This document shows positions 1 through 7,100 of a DNA stretch of 7,649 nucleotides, in pieces. The translations under genes were made by a program, and so were the position numbers. The DNA comes from Clostridia bacterium (GTDB lineage: Bacteria; Bacillota; Clostridia; Oscillospirales; RGIG7773), in NCBI GenBank assembly GCA_017554835.1, contig JAFZHO010000003.1, positions 1 to 7,649 of the forward strand, read 5' to 3'. Below the pieces are notes generated by a model. That model made no database searches. It had not been told where the DNA came from and saw only the letters and a program-made list of their open reading frames with translations. Each line of letters starts with the position of its first letter. The first letter of the stretch is position 1.

Positions 1-1467
1 AAAAAATATGAGAATTTCAAAAGGTTTTCTAATATTAAAGAAAGAAAAATCAAGCTTGATGATATAAGAGAGAAATTTTCTCAGGCAGAAAATGCCATAA
101 CCTTTGACGGAGAGATGGTTTCTTCTCAATCCGTTTTGGAAATGGAAAAACGGCAGGAAACTCGGGAAAGTCTTTTAAGTGAAAAAGAAAATCTTGAAAA
201 AGAGATTTTATCTCTTTCTGAAAGAAAAAAAGAAGAGGAAAAATCAAAGACAATTTACGAGGAGATTTCCTTTGATATAGAAAGCATAAAAACAAAAGAA
301 GAAAAAATAAAAGAAAAAAAGAAAAAATCAAAAACCTTGGGAATCTTTTTTCTTATTCTTGGCGCTTTATCTCTTATTCTTCTTTTGGTAAGCCCGTATT
401 TTTCCTTCCTGACGGCTATTTTCGTTGCTCTTGAAATTATCGTTTTGCCAAAAGAAAAAGCGGATTTTGGCCATATAATGAGAAAATACGGCGTTTTGGA
501 TATTGAGGGCCTTTTGGAGAAAAAGGCGACCTTAGCAGGAGAAATAAAAGCTTTTGAATATCTTTCAAAGGATATGGAAGAAAAAAATCAGAGAATAAAA
601 GATATAGAGGAAAAATTATCCCATTGCCTTGGCCTTATAAAATCTGATTTAAAAAAATTCGGCAAGGATGAAGATGCTGATTATAAGAGAGTAATTGAAG
701 AAATTAAGATTTTAGTTACGGAGTATATAGATATAAAAAACAGAAAAGAAATTCTTGAAGAAAGCTATAAAGCATCATCTCATGGGTTTGAGTTTTCAAA
801 AGAAGAGATAAAAGAGTTTGAAAAACTATCAGAGGATGATTTGAATTTCTCTTCCCGTATTGACGAAAACTCTCTTAATATAAAAAGGCAGAATCTTTCT
901 AAACTCGCCGAGGAAATTTTAGATAAAAGAAGTCAGGTGGATAAAATCTATCTTGGAAAAGAGCTTCCGTCTCAGATACTTTCAAAAATAAATTTTCTTG
1001 ATAACGAAATTTCCAAAATGGAAAAGAACTATAAAAGCGTAAAACTTTCTATGGAGGTTCTTTCAAAGGCCGAGGAAGAAATAAAAAGCACCTTTGCTCC
1101 CGTTCTGAACCAAAAAGCCACGGAGATGGTAGGAGTTTTATCAGATAATAGATATGATAGAATTTTTATTGATGAGGATTATAATATAACCGCGCAGAAA
1201 GAGGGCAAAACCTACGGCGGAAACTATCTCAGCACGGGAATGGCAGATGCAGTATTTTTCTCTGTTCGTTCTGCTATATCGGAGCTTATATATTCTTCTG
1301 ATATGCCGATGTTTTTTGATGATTCTTTCGTTTATATGGATGATGAGAGATTAAAGAATATGGGCAGGGTTCTTTCTGATATGGGAGAGAAGAGGCAGTT
1401 ATTTATATTTACCTGTCAGAAAAGAGAGGAAGAGTTTGTTTTAGCGGATAAAGTTATAAAACTTTGA
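1..1467 (+). CDS. YhaN-like SMC/AAA ATPase, 3' part (5' end outside window)
   Basis: This is the C-terminal 488 residues of a large ATPase; the frame is open from base 1, so the true start lies upstream and the first ATG at 115 is internal. Visible residues 1-110 and about 165-370 are Lys/Glu-rich coiled coil. Between them, at about 112-149 (bases 335-447), is a hydrophobic hairpin: two membrane-length segments joined by a Ser-Pro-Tyr turn. Near the C-terminus are an ABC-type signature (LSTGMAD, bases 1228-1248), a Walker B (MFFDDSF, Asp codons at 1318-1323) and a late strand QLFIFTC. This order matches the YhaN/SbcC-Rad50-like family, whose members often sit beside a YhaO/SbcD-type nuclease. 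By analogy it is a DNA-associated, possibly membrane-tethered ATPase; a nuclease partner upstream is inference. Codons are strongly A/T-ended, with many ATA and AAA. The family call is firm, the biological role is not. Confidence 0.85.
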   Translation, partial: KKYENFKRFSNIKERKIKLDDIREKFSQAENAITFDGEMVSSQSVLEMEKRQETRESLLSEKENLEKEILSLSERKKEEEKSKTIYEEISFDIESIKTKEEKIKEKKKKSKTLGIFFLILGALSLILLLVSPYFSFLTAIFVALEIIVLPKEKADFGHIMRKYGVLDIEGLLEKKATLAGEIKAFEYLSKDMEEKNQRIKDIEEKLSHCLGLIKSDLKKFGKDEDADYKRVIEEIKILVTEYIDIKNRKEILEESYKASSHGFEFSKEEIKEFEKLSEDDLNFSSRIDENSLNIKRQNLSKLAEEILDKRSQVDKIYLGKELPSQILSKINFLDNEISKMEKNYKSVKLSMEVLSKAEEEIKSTFAPVLNQKATEMVGVLSDNRYDRIFIDEDYNITAQKEGKTYGGNYLSTGMADAVFFSVRSAISELIYSSDMPMFFDDSFVYMDDERLKNMGRVLSDMGEKRQLFIFTCQKREEEFVLADKVIKL

Positions 1468-1492
1468 CAAAACAGCAAAAAAAGGTTATAAT
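1464..1492 (+). promoter_or_regulatory. Consensus sigma-A promoter overlapping upstream stop codon
   Basis: The -35 box TTGACA (1464-1469) and the -10 box TATAAT (1487-1492) both match the consensus at every position and are separated by the optimal 17 bp. The predicted transcription start is around 1498-1500, giving a leader of about 35 nt before the Gls24 start codon. The TGA stop codon of the ATPase gene (1465-1467) lies inside the -35 box. The upstream gene has no visible terminator, so its transcripts probably run through this promoter. Confidence 0.85.
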
Positions 1493-1504
1493 AAAATGTA
1501 AACT

Positions 1505-1515
1505 TTATAGTATAA
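1505..1515. promoter_or_regulatory. Candidate operator palindrome in the gls24-fakA leader
   Basis: TTATAGTATAA is a perfect 11-bp inverted repeat centred on G1510. It lies just downstream of the predicted transcription start and upstream of the ribosome binding site GGAGGTG (1523-1529). Its core ATAGTAT recurs in the palindrome at 7101-7111 before the msmX-like gene, and a read-through of the window found it nowhere else. The surrounding 20 bases (1500-1519) can also pair as a weak AAACTT/AAGTTT stem in RNA. No regulator is identified, and an A/T-rich palindrome of this size can arise by chance. Confidence 0.3.
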
Positions 1516-1534
1516 GTTTTTTGGAGGTGTTTTT

Positions 1535-1882
1535 ATGATAAAATTAGATAATCAAAAAGGAACACTAATAATATCTGACGAGGTTTTTGCAAACGTGGTT
1601 GGCTATGCGGCAACAAGCTGCTATGGCGTTGCAGGAATGGCAAGCAGAAATACTACTGATGGTATTATGTCATTAATAAAAAAAGAGAATCTTGTTAAAG
1701 GCGTTAAAGTCGTTTGTGAGGACGACGAGCTTATAATAGAAATGCATATCGTAGTGCTATACGGAATCAATATTCCTGCCATTACCGAGAGCATAATCCA
1801 TAAGGTTTCTTACGTTGTGGAAGATGCAACGGGCTTCAAGGTTCGTGATATTCACGTTTTCGTTGATTACGTTAAGGTGTAA
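1535..1882 (+). CDS. Asp23/Gls24 family envelope stress-response protein (YloU-like)
   Basis: This 115-residue cytoplasmic protein has the usual length for the Asp23/Gls24 family. It opens with the typical strand and helix (GTLIISDEVFANVVGYAA), followed by the family's GVAGM motif at about residues 32-36 and a C-terminal V-D-Y-V strand. There is no signal peptide or membrane segment. Family members are abundant small proteins; staphylococcal Asp23 associates with the membrane through an anchor protein, and the molecular role is otherwise poorly defined. The ATG at 1535 is well placed 5 nt after GGAGGTG. The gene is first behind the consensus promoter and lies 14 nt before fakA, reproducing the yloU-yloV pairing common in Bacillota. 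The family call is confident; the function of this copy is not known. Confidence 0.92.
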   Translation: MIKLDNQKGTLIISDEVFANVVGYAATSCYGVAGMASRNTTDGIMSLIKKENLVKGVKVVCEDDELIIEMHIVVLYGINIPAITESIIHKVSYVVEDATGFKVRDIHVFVDYVKV

Positions 1883-1896
1883 TAAGGAGAATAAAA

Positions 1897-3525
1897 ATGA
1901 TAAATGGTAATTTATTCAGGGATATGGTTATTTCCGGCGCCAATAATATTGATAACCAGAAGGAAAGCATAAATAAGCTTAACGTATTTCCTGTTCCGGA
2001 TGGCGATACGGGAACTAATATGTCCCTTACTATAAACGCAGCTGCGAAAGATATCGCAGGTGAGGAAGGACTTACCGTTGGCGAGATGGCTGATAAAGTT
2101 GCTTTTGCCCTATTAAGAGGAGCGAGAGGTAACTCAGGAGTTATATTATCTCTTCTTTTCAGAGGTATTGCAAAAGGTCTTAAAGATAAAGTGGAAGCAG
2201 ATGGTGCCGATTTGGCAGTTGCTTTTGATTTGGGAGTTAAATCTGCATATAAAGCAGTTATGAAACCAACGGAAGGCACTATTTTAACAGTTGCAAGAGA
2301 AGCAGCCGAAAAATGCTCCCAGCTTTCAAAAGAGAATCAGGATGCTTTGTTTATAATGAAATCATTTTTAGAAGAGGGAGAAAAATCTCTTGATAATACT
2401 CCTAATCTTCTACCCGCTTTGAAGCAGGCAAACGTTGTTGATGCCGGCGGAAAAGGACTTTTATCTATTTTTTACGGAATGCTTTCAGTTATAAAAGATG
2501 GCGTTATCATAGAAGGCGGCGCAGCAGAGTCTACTGAGTATGATACTGAGGTTGACTTCTCCCAGTTTGATACAGGGGAAATTAATTTTACTTATTGCAC
2601 CGAGTTTATCGTCGTTAAAAATGACGAGGGAACAGAATGCTTCGAACTTCGTAGTTTTCTTGAAAGTATCGGTGACTGCGTTGTTACCGTTGACGACGAT
2701 AAAATCATAAAAGTTCACGTGCATACAAACGACCCCGGAAAAGCAATTCAGAAGGGTCTTGAATTTGGTTATCTTATCAATATGAAGATAGATAATATGA
2801 AAATGCAGCACGAAAATAAATCAAAAGAAACAAAAGAGGAAGTTTTAGACGCCGCTCCCGAGAAAAAATACGGATTTGTAAGTATCAGTGCAGGCGAAGG
2901 CCTTACTAATATCTTCAAGGATTTGGGAGTTGATATCGTTGTTGAAGGCGGTCAGACTATGAACCCAAGCACCGACGATATTTTAAACGCAGTGAGAAAA
3001 ACTCCTGCGGAAGTGGTTTTCATTCTTCCTAATAATAAAAATATTATTATGGCTGCTCAGCAGACGAAGGAACTTGTTTCTGATAAAGAGGTTGTTGTTA
3101 TACCTACCAAAACCATCCCTCAGGGAATTTCTGCTCTATTATTCTTTAATCCTGATGCAGACCTTGAAGAAAATATGATGGAAATGGATACTGCTGTTGC
3201 AGGAGTGAGAACGGCTCAGATTACCTATGCGGCAAGAGATAGCGTTTTTGATGATATGGAGATTAAAGAGGGCCAGTATCTTGGACTTCTTGAAACGAAG
3301 GTTTCCTACGTTGAAAACGATATAGAAGAAACTATGAAAAAACTTATTGATACCATGATGGCCGATGGAGGAAGCATCGTTACTCTATATTACGGTAGCG
3401 ACGTTTCTGATGAGGATGCTGCGAAAATGGGAGAAATGGTAACGGCTTTGGTCGGCGAAGATGCCGAGGTTACCGTTTTGCCCGGAAATCAGCCCGTTTA
3501 TTACTATATTATTTCAGTTGAATAA
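1897..3525 (+). CDS. fakA: Fatty acid kinase ATP-binding subunit FakA (DAK2/YloV family)
   Basis: FakA binds ATP and phosphorylates the carboxylate of a fatty acid carried by a separate FakB (DegV-family) protein, making acyl-phosphate for PlsY/PlsX phospholipid synthesis. The 542-residue length is typical. Residues 1-200 form the DhaL/DAK2 nucleotide domain, with NVFPVPDGDTGTNM at 29-42, whose Asp35 and Asp37 match the family's Mg-binding aspartates. GARGNSG (75-81) and DAGGKG (182-187) follow. The middle domain has Cys234 and the pair His274/His276 (KVHVHTNDP), matching the zinc-site pattern described for FakA. The C-terminal third (from about 325) is the DegV-like FakB-docking domain with GGQTMNPST at 351-359. 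All key residues are present, so it looks active. The start is set by AAGGAGA, 6 nt upstream. No fakB is in the window, although fakB genes are often unlinked. Confidence 0.93.
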   Translation: MINGNLFRDMVISGANNIDNQKESINKLNVFPVPDGDTGTNMSLTINAAAKDIAGEEGLTVGEMADKVAFALLRGARGNSGVILSLLFRGIAKGLKDKVEADGADLAVAFDLGVKSAYKAVMKPTEGTILTVAREAAEKCSQLSKENQDALFIMKSFLEEGEKSLDNTPNLLPALKQANVVDAGGKGLLSIFYGMLSVIKDGVIIEGGAAESTEYDTEVDFSQFDTGEINFTYCTEFIVVKNDEGTECFELRSFLESIGDCVVTVDDDKIIKVHVHTNDPGKAIQKGLEFGYLINMKIDNMKMQHENKSKETKEEVLDAAPEKKYGFVSISAGEGLTNIFKDLGVDIVVEGGQTMNPSTDDILNAVRKTPAEVVFILPNNKNIIMAAQQTKELVSDKEVVVIPTKTIPQGISALLFFNPDADLEENMMEMDTAVAGVRTAQITYAARDSVFDDMEIKEGQYLGLLETKVSYVENDIEETMKKLIDTMMADGGSIVTLYYGSDVSDEDAAKMGEMVTALVGEDAEVTVLPGNQPVYYYIISVE

Positions 3526-3530
3526 AAATT

Positions 3531-3562
3531 AAAGGCGGCAGGGTTAAATCTTGTCGCCTTTT
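3531..3562 (+). terminator. Intrinsic terminator or attenuator after fakA
   Basis: AAAGGCGGCA (3531-3540) pairs with TGTCGCCTTT (3552-3561) through ten pairs with one G-U. Further G-U and G-C pairs (3541-3543 with 3549-3551) close a five-base loop. The T run (3559-3562) has only four T before ATAT, so termination may be partial. The next ribosome binding site, AGGAGG, begins five bases later at 3567. No -10/-35 pair is visible between fakA and the next gene, which favours a leaky terminator lowering expression of the downstream genes. Confidence 0.7.
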
Positions 3563-3577
3563 ATATAGGAGGAAAAA

Positions 3578-4501
3578 ATGAATTATTTTGATTTATATCC
3601 AAAAGCAGAGCAAGTTGATAAATTTATGGAGGAGATAAAATCTCTTTCCGACGGCACTAAATTCAATACTTCAGCATCTTCCGTAATAAACCTTGAAAAG
3701 CAGGATTTTTATGGCTTTCATTCCTATTGGGAAGATAAAATGATAACCTTTGACTGCGAAGGAGAGCTTTCGAAGTTTTACGCAATTTTTCAACCCGCAA
3801 AACTAAAACACGATGCGCCACTGCTTGTTAATCTTCCGGGATACGGATTTGAAACGGAGTATTGTAACGAAATAGTTTTTGAGGGATTTAACGTTCTTAC
3901 CGTTATGCCTCTTGGCTATAATACTCCCGAAGGAAGAAAAAGAGAGATAAGAGACGGAGAATATGGCACTTGGCCCGTTTTGCCCGAAACTCTTGCAACA
4001 GGCACCAAAAAAGGATATAGGCAGTATCTTGCTCAGGCAATGCTTGCAACTAAATGGGCGCTTAACCAAAAGGGAGTTTCATCAGATAGAGTATCCTTTT
4101 TCGGCACTTCTAACGGCGGTGGAACTGCACTTCTGATGGGGTCGCTTATGAATGATATCTGCTCCTGCGTTGCGGCGGACGTTCCTTTTTTGGTTAACTT
4201 TCCAAAATCGGATTTTAATCATGCTTTCTCATATGGCGCTTCGGCTATGAACTTCGTTTCAAAAGAAGATGCTTATAAAGCGGCAGGATATATCGACGTT
4301 TTATCCCACGTTCATAGATTGAAATTCCCCGTTTTATTAACTGCGGGAACAAATGATACCTCTTGCCCATGGGAGAATATTTATCCTCTTTTTGAAAAAT
4401 TAACGGAAACAAAATGTTTTATGTCATTGAAAGGAGAAGGCCATAGATACACAAGAGAATTTATTCATCTTGCGAAAAGTTGGTTTAGGATGTATGCGTA
4501 A
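3578..4501 (+). CDS. Alpha/beta-hydrolase, acetyl xylan esterase-like
   Basis: This 307-residue protein has the alpha/beta-hydrolase fold and is closest in layout to the acetyl xylan esterase/cephalosporin C deacetylase group. Landmarks are LLVNLPGYG (82-90) after the first core strands, the nucleophile elbow GTSNGG with Ser178, an acidic residue in TAGTNDTSCPWE (Asp260), and the catalytic His289 in KGEGHRYTREF near the end. The complete Ser-Asp-His triad suggests an active deacylase or esterase. The Arg-Gly-Gln motif usual in acetyl xylan esterases is not apparent; the corresponding stretch reads MPLGYNTPEG, so the substrate cannot be assigned. There is no signal peptide, so it should act in the cytoplasm. 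AGGAGG at 3567-3572 sets the start. Its stop codon overlaps the next start by one base (TAATG), implying translational coupling with the thioesterase gene. A dienelactone-hydrolase-like or peptidase role remains possible. Confidence 0.8.
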   Translation: MNYFDLYPKAEQVDKFMEEIKSLSDGTKFNTSASSVINLEKQDFYGFHSYWEDKMITFDCEGELSKFYAIFQPAKLKHDAPLLVNLPGYGFETEYCNEIVFEGFNVLTVMPLGYNTPEGRKREIRDGEYGTWPVLPETLATGTKKGYRQYLAQAMLATKWALNQKGVSSDRVSFFGTSNGGGTALLMGSLMNDICSCVAADVPFLVNFPKSDFNHAFSYGASAMNFVSKEDAYKAAGYIDVLSHVHRLKFPVLLTAGTNDTSCPWENIYPLFEKLTETKCFMSLKGEGHRYTREFIHLAKSWFRMYA

Positions 4502-4881
4502 TGATTAATATAGGATCAGAGTTTCAACTTGAAACAATAGTAACAAAAGAAAAGACTGCGCTAAATATGAAAAGCGGCGACGTGGAGGTTTTTGCGACTC
4601 CTTCTATGATAGCCCTTATGGAAGAGACGGCAAATAACTGCCTGAAAGAATATATTTCCCCGGAAGAGATTTCCGTTGGAACTATGATTTCAACGAGCCA
4701 CGTAAAAGCAACTCCTCTTGATATGAAGGTTCGTTGCGTCTGCAAGGTAACGGAAGTAGAGGGCAGAATGGTGACTTTTGATATAAAGGCCTATGATGAA
4801 ATAGGGCTTATCGGTGAGGGAAGCCATCAGAGATGCGTTTTAAACAGAGAGAAGTTTTTAAACAAAGTTTATAATAAATAA
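4501..4881 (+). CDS. Hotdog-fold acyl-CoA thioesterase, FlK-like
   Basis: This 126-residue single hotdog domain belongs to the thioesterase family named for fluoroacetyl-CoA thioesterase FlK. The motif FATPSMIALMEETA (31-44) and the strand TSHVKATP (65-72) are characteristic. Thr33, Glu41 and His67 have the same spacing (8 and 26 residues) as the FlK triad Thr42/Glu50/His76; at the same offset of nine, Gly60 and Arg111 fall where FlK has Gly69 and Arg120 (recalled from the FlK literature). It should hydrolyse a short or unusual acyl-CoA or acyl thioester in the cytoplasm. Nothing here supports fluoroacetate as the substrate, and most family members in Bacillota are uncharacterised. The start overlaps the hydrolase stop, with AGGA at 4487-4490 inside that gene serving as ribosome binding site. 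Pairing with an esterase suggests a shared acyl substrate (inference). Confidence 0.85.
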   Translation: MINIGSEFQLETIVTKEKTALNMKSGDVEVFATPSMIALMEETANNCLKEYISPEEISVGTMISTSHVKATPLDMKVRCVCKVTEVEGRMVTFDIKAYDEIGLIGEGSHQRCVLNREKFLNKVYNK

Positions 4882-4893
4882 GGAAAAAGAACT

Positions 4894-7038
4894 ATGAATA
4901 TAACAGAAAAACTAATGGAGGAATTATCCCTCCAAAAATACCAGGTAGAAAACGTTATAGCACTTATTGATGAGGGAAATACCATCCCGTTCATCGCACG
5001 ATACAGAAAAGAAAAAACCGGCAGTATGGATGATGAAGTTCTTCGTGCGTTTTACGATAGACTAAATTATCTTCGCAATCTTGAAAAAAGAAAGGAAGAG
5101 GTATCTTCTTCTATAATTTCTCAGGAGAAAATGACGGAAGAACTTCAAAAAGCCATTGAAAATGCTGCAACTCTTGCTGAGGTTGAGGATATTTATAGGC
5201 CTTATAAGCAGAAAAAGAGAACCCGTGCAATAATCGCAAAGGAAAAAGGTCTTGAACCTCTTGCCCAGCTTATAATGGCAGGGCAGATCGACCCTTATGA
5301 AGAGGGAGAAAAATTTATAGACGAGGAAAAAGGCGTTGCATCTTCCGAAGAGGCAGTTATGGGCGCTTCTGATATAATTGCAGAAGCCGTTTCCGATAAC
5401 GCCGTTTATAGAAAATACATAAGACGTTTCACTATGGATACGGCCCTTCTCGTTTGTTCAAACGCCAAAGATGAAAGCTCCGTTTACGATATGTATTACG
5501 AGTATCAGGAGCCGGTTTTGAAAATTCCTTCTCATAGAGTCCTCGCTATAACAAGAGGTGAAAAAGAAGAGTTTCTTAAAGTAAACGTGGCGGTCAACGA
5601 GGAAAGCGTATATAGATATCTTTTCTCAAAGGAGATAAAAGAGCAGAACGAAAAATGCCGCGCTGTTATAGAAGAGGCGGTTAAAGATAGCTATAAAAGA
5701 CTTATAAGCCCGTCAATTGAGAGGGACGTTCGAAACGAACTTTTTGACACGGCAAGCGAAAGCGCCATAAAGATTTTCCAGCTTAATCTGAAAAATCTTC
5801 TTTTGTCGCCACCACTTAAAGATAAGGTAATTATGGGTCTTGACCCTGCATACAGAACGGGTTGCAAAATTGCAGTTATTGACGAAACGGGAAAAGTTCT
5901 TGATACCTGCGTTGTTTTCCCTACTCCTCCTCAGAGTAAAATAGAAGAGGCGGAGAAAAAACTTCTATCAATGATAAAAAAATATAAGGTTGACGTTATT
6001 TCAATCGGTAACGGAACTGCTTCAAAGGAGAGCGAAACCTTTGTTGCCGAAATGATTAAAAAAGCAGACAGAGAAGTCAAGTATATGGTGGTTTCCGAGG
6101 CGGGTGCTTCCGTTTATTCTGCGTCAAAAATGGGAACAGAGGAATTCCCTGATTTCGACGTGGCTCAAAGAAGCGCCGTTTCTATCGCAAGACGACTTAT
6201 GGACCCACTTGCAGAGCTTGTTAAAATTGACCCGAAATCCATCGGCGTTGGCCAGTATCAGCACGATATGAAGCAGGCACGACTTTCTGAGGCCCTTTCA
6301 GGCGTTGTTGAGGACTGCGTTAATAGCGTTGGAGTTGATCTTAATACTTCTTCCTGGGCGCTACTTGCATATATTTCCGGTATGAATACTACTATTGCTA
6401 AAAACGTTGTTGCTTATAGAGAAGAAAACGGCTCTTTCAAGGATAGAAATCAACTTCTGAAAGTTCCCAAACTCGGTCCGAAAGCATTTACCCAGTGCGC
6501 AGGATTTTTGAAAGTAACCGAGAGCAAAAACCCCTTGGATAAAACGACGGTTCACCCCGAATCTTACGAGGCGGCTGAAAAACTTCTTGCTCTTTATAAA
6601 GTTGATATTTCCGATATCGGAACTATCAAAATGAAAGAGCTTGAAAAAATGGTTCTATCCCATGGGGAAGAAACCGTGGCAGAAAAAATCGGCGTTGGCG
6701 TTCCTACCCTGAAGGACATTATAAAAGAACTTATAAAACCCGGCAGAGATATAAGAGACGATCTTCCAAAACCGGAACTTAAAAGCGAAATAATGGATAT
6801 AAAGGACCTTAAAGAAGGAATGATTCTCAAAGGAACAGTCAGAAACGTTATTGACTTTGGCGCCTTTGTTGATATCGGCGTTCATCAGGATGGACTTGTT
6901 CATATATCCCAGATTTCCGATAAATTTATAAAGCATCCTACCGATGCTCTCAGCGTTGGCGATATTGTTACTGTAAAGGTGCTTTTGGTAGATTTGAATA
7001 AAAAACGCATCTCTTTGACAATGAAAATTGACAAATAA
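4894..7038 (+). CDS. tex: Tex family transcription accessory / RNA-binding protein
   Basis: This 714-residue protein is full length for Tex, the bacterial relative of eukaryotic Spt6. Domains in order: an N-terminal helical region with the family hallmark IPFIARYRKE (31-40) and KKRTRAIIAKEKGLEPLA (107-124); a YqgF/RNase H-like domain from about 313 (GLDPAYRTGCKIAVID) through IGNGTASKE (371-379) and SEAGASVYSAS (401-411); the conserved RRLMDPLAELVKIDPKSIG (433-451) and GQYQHD (453-458); helix-hairpin-helix repeats at about 480-545; and a C-terminal S1 RNA-binding domain at about 640-712. Tex binds nucleic acid and influences transcription and, in pathogens, toxin and virulence gene expression; its exact mechanism is unsettled. 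The ribosome binding site AAGGA overlaps the preceding stop and lies 9 nt from the ATG, which is weaker than at neighbouring genes. The gap to the thioesterase gene is 12 nt, so it is probably co-transcribed. No convincing terminator follows. Confidence 0.95.
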   Translation: MNITEKLMEELSLQKYQVENVIALIDEGNTIPFIARYRKEKTGSMDDEVLRAFYDRLNYLRNLEKRKEEVSSSIISQEKMTEELQKAIENAATLAEVEDIYRPYKQKKRTRAIIAKEKGLEPLAQLIMAGQIDPYEEGEKFIDEEKGVASSEEAVMGASDIIAEAVSDNAVYRKYIRRFTMDTALLVCSNAKDESSVYDMYYEYQEPVLKIPSHRVLAITRGEKEEFLKVNVAVNEESVYRYLFSKEIKEQNEKCRAVIEEAVKDSYKRLISPSIERDVRNELFDTASESAIKIFQLNLKNLLLSPPLKDKVIMGLDPAYRTGCKIAVIDETGKVLDTCVVFPTPPQSKIEEAEKKLLSMIKKYKVDVISIGNGTASKESETFVAEMIKKADREVKYMVVSEAGASVYSASKMGTEEFPDFDVAQRSAVSIARRLMDPLAELVKIDPKSIGVGQYQHDMKQARLSEALSGVVEDCVNSVGVDLNTSSWALLAYISGMNTTIAKNVVAYREENGSFKDRNQLLKVPKLGPKAFTQCAGFLKVTESKNPLDKTTVHPESYEAAEKLLALYKVDISDIGTIKMKELEKMVLSHGEETVAEKIGVGVPTLKDIIKELIKPGRDIRDDLPKPELKSEIMDIKDLKEGMILKGTVRNVIDFGAFVDIGVHQDGLVHISQISDKFIKHPTDALSVGDIVTVKVLLVDLNKKRISLTMKIDK

Positions 7039-7100
7039 AAGAATTTGACTTTTTTCTTTGTGAAAAGTGTACAAAAAACCGAAGGAAATTTTGGTTAATG

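Noticed and set aside
50..331. Minus-strand frame encoding a very hydrophobic, Phe/Leu-rich 93-residue peptide
   Set aside because: It is the complement of the Lys/Glu-rich coiled-coil codons (AAA, GAA) of the ATPase gene, which read as Phe and Leu on the other strand. It has no convincing ribosome binding site or promoter of its own.
300..336. Long polypurine tract with runs of up to seven A, as a possible frameshift or slippage site
   Set aside because: The reading frame continues intact into the hydrophobic hairpin and conserved C-terminus, and the tract is explained by Lys/Glu-rich coiled-coil codons in an A+T-rich genome.
1500..1519. AAACTT/AAGTTT hairpin at the predicted 5' end of the gls24 mRNA as a riboswitch or thermosensor
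   Set aside because: The stem is six pairs with a single G-C and does not cover the ribosome binding site; the leader is too short for a known riboswitch class.
1872..2811. Minus-strand frames opposite fakA (135 and 108 residues)
   Set aside because: They lie wholly or almost wholly against a well-conserved gene, show no recognisable domain, and are explained as shadow frames.
7028..7050. TTGACA (7028-7033) and TTGACT (7045-7050) as -35 boxes after tex
   Set aside because: No acceptable -10 hexamer lies 16-18 bp downstream of either one.
6361..7074. Minus-strand frames opposite the 3' part of tex
   Set aside because: They overlap each other and the conserved Tex helix-hairpin-helix and S1 coding sequence; no family resemblance or initiation signals are seen.
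7061..7074. TGAAAAGTGTACA as a possible CcpA (cre) catabolite site before the msmX-like gene
   Set aside because: The central CG of the cre consensus is missing and the right half is one base out of register, so the match is too poor to call.
7073..7096. On the minus strand, AACCAAA pairs with TTCGGTT and is followed by six T, like an intrinsic terminator
   Set aside because: The stem is seven mostly A-U pairs with one G-U, so it is weak. No minus-strand gene is visible that it could terminate, and on the plus strand it lacks a T run, so it cannot serve as the tex terminator.
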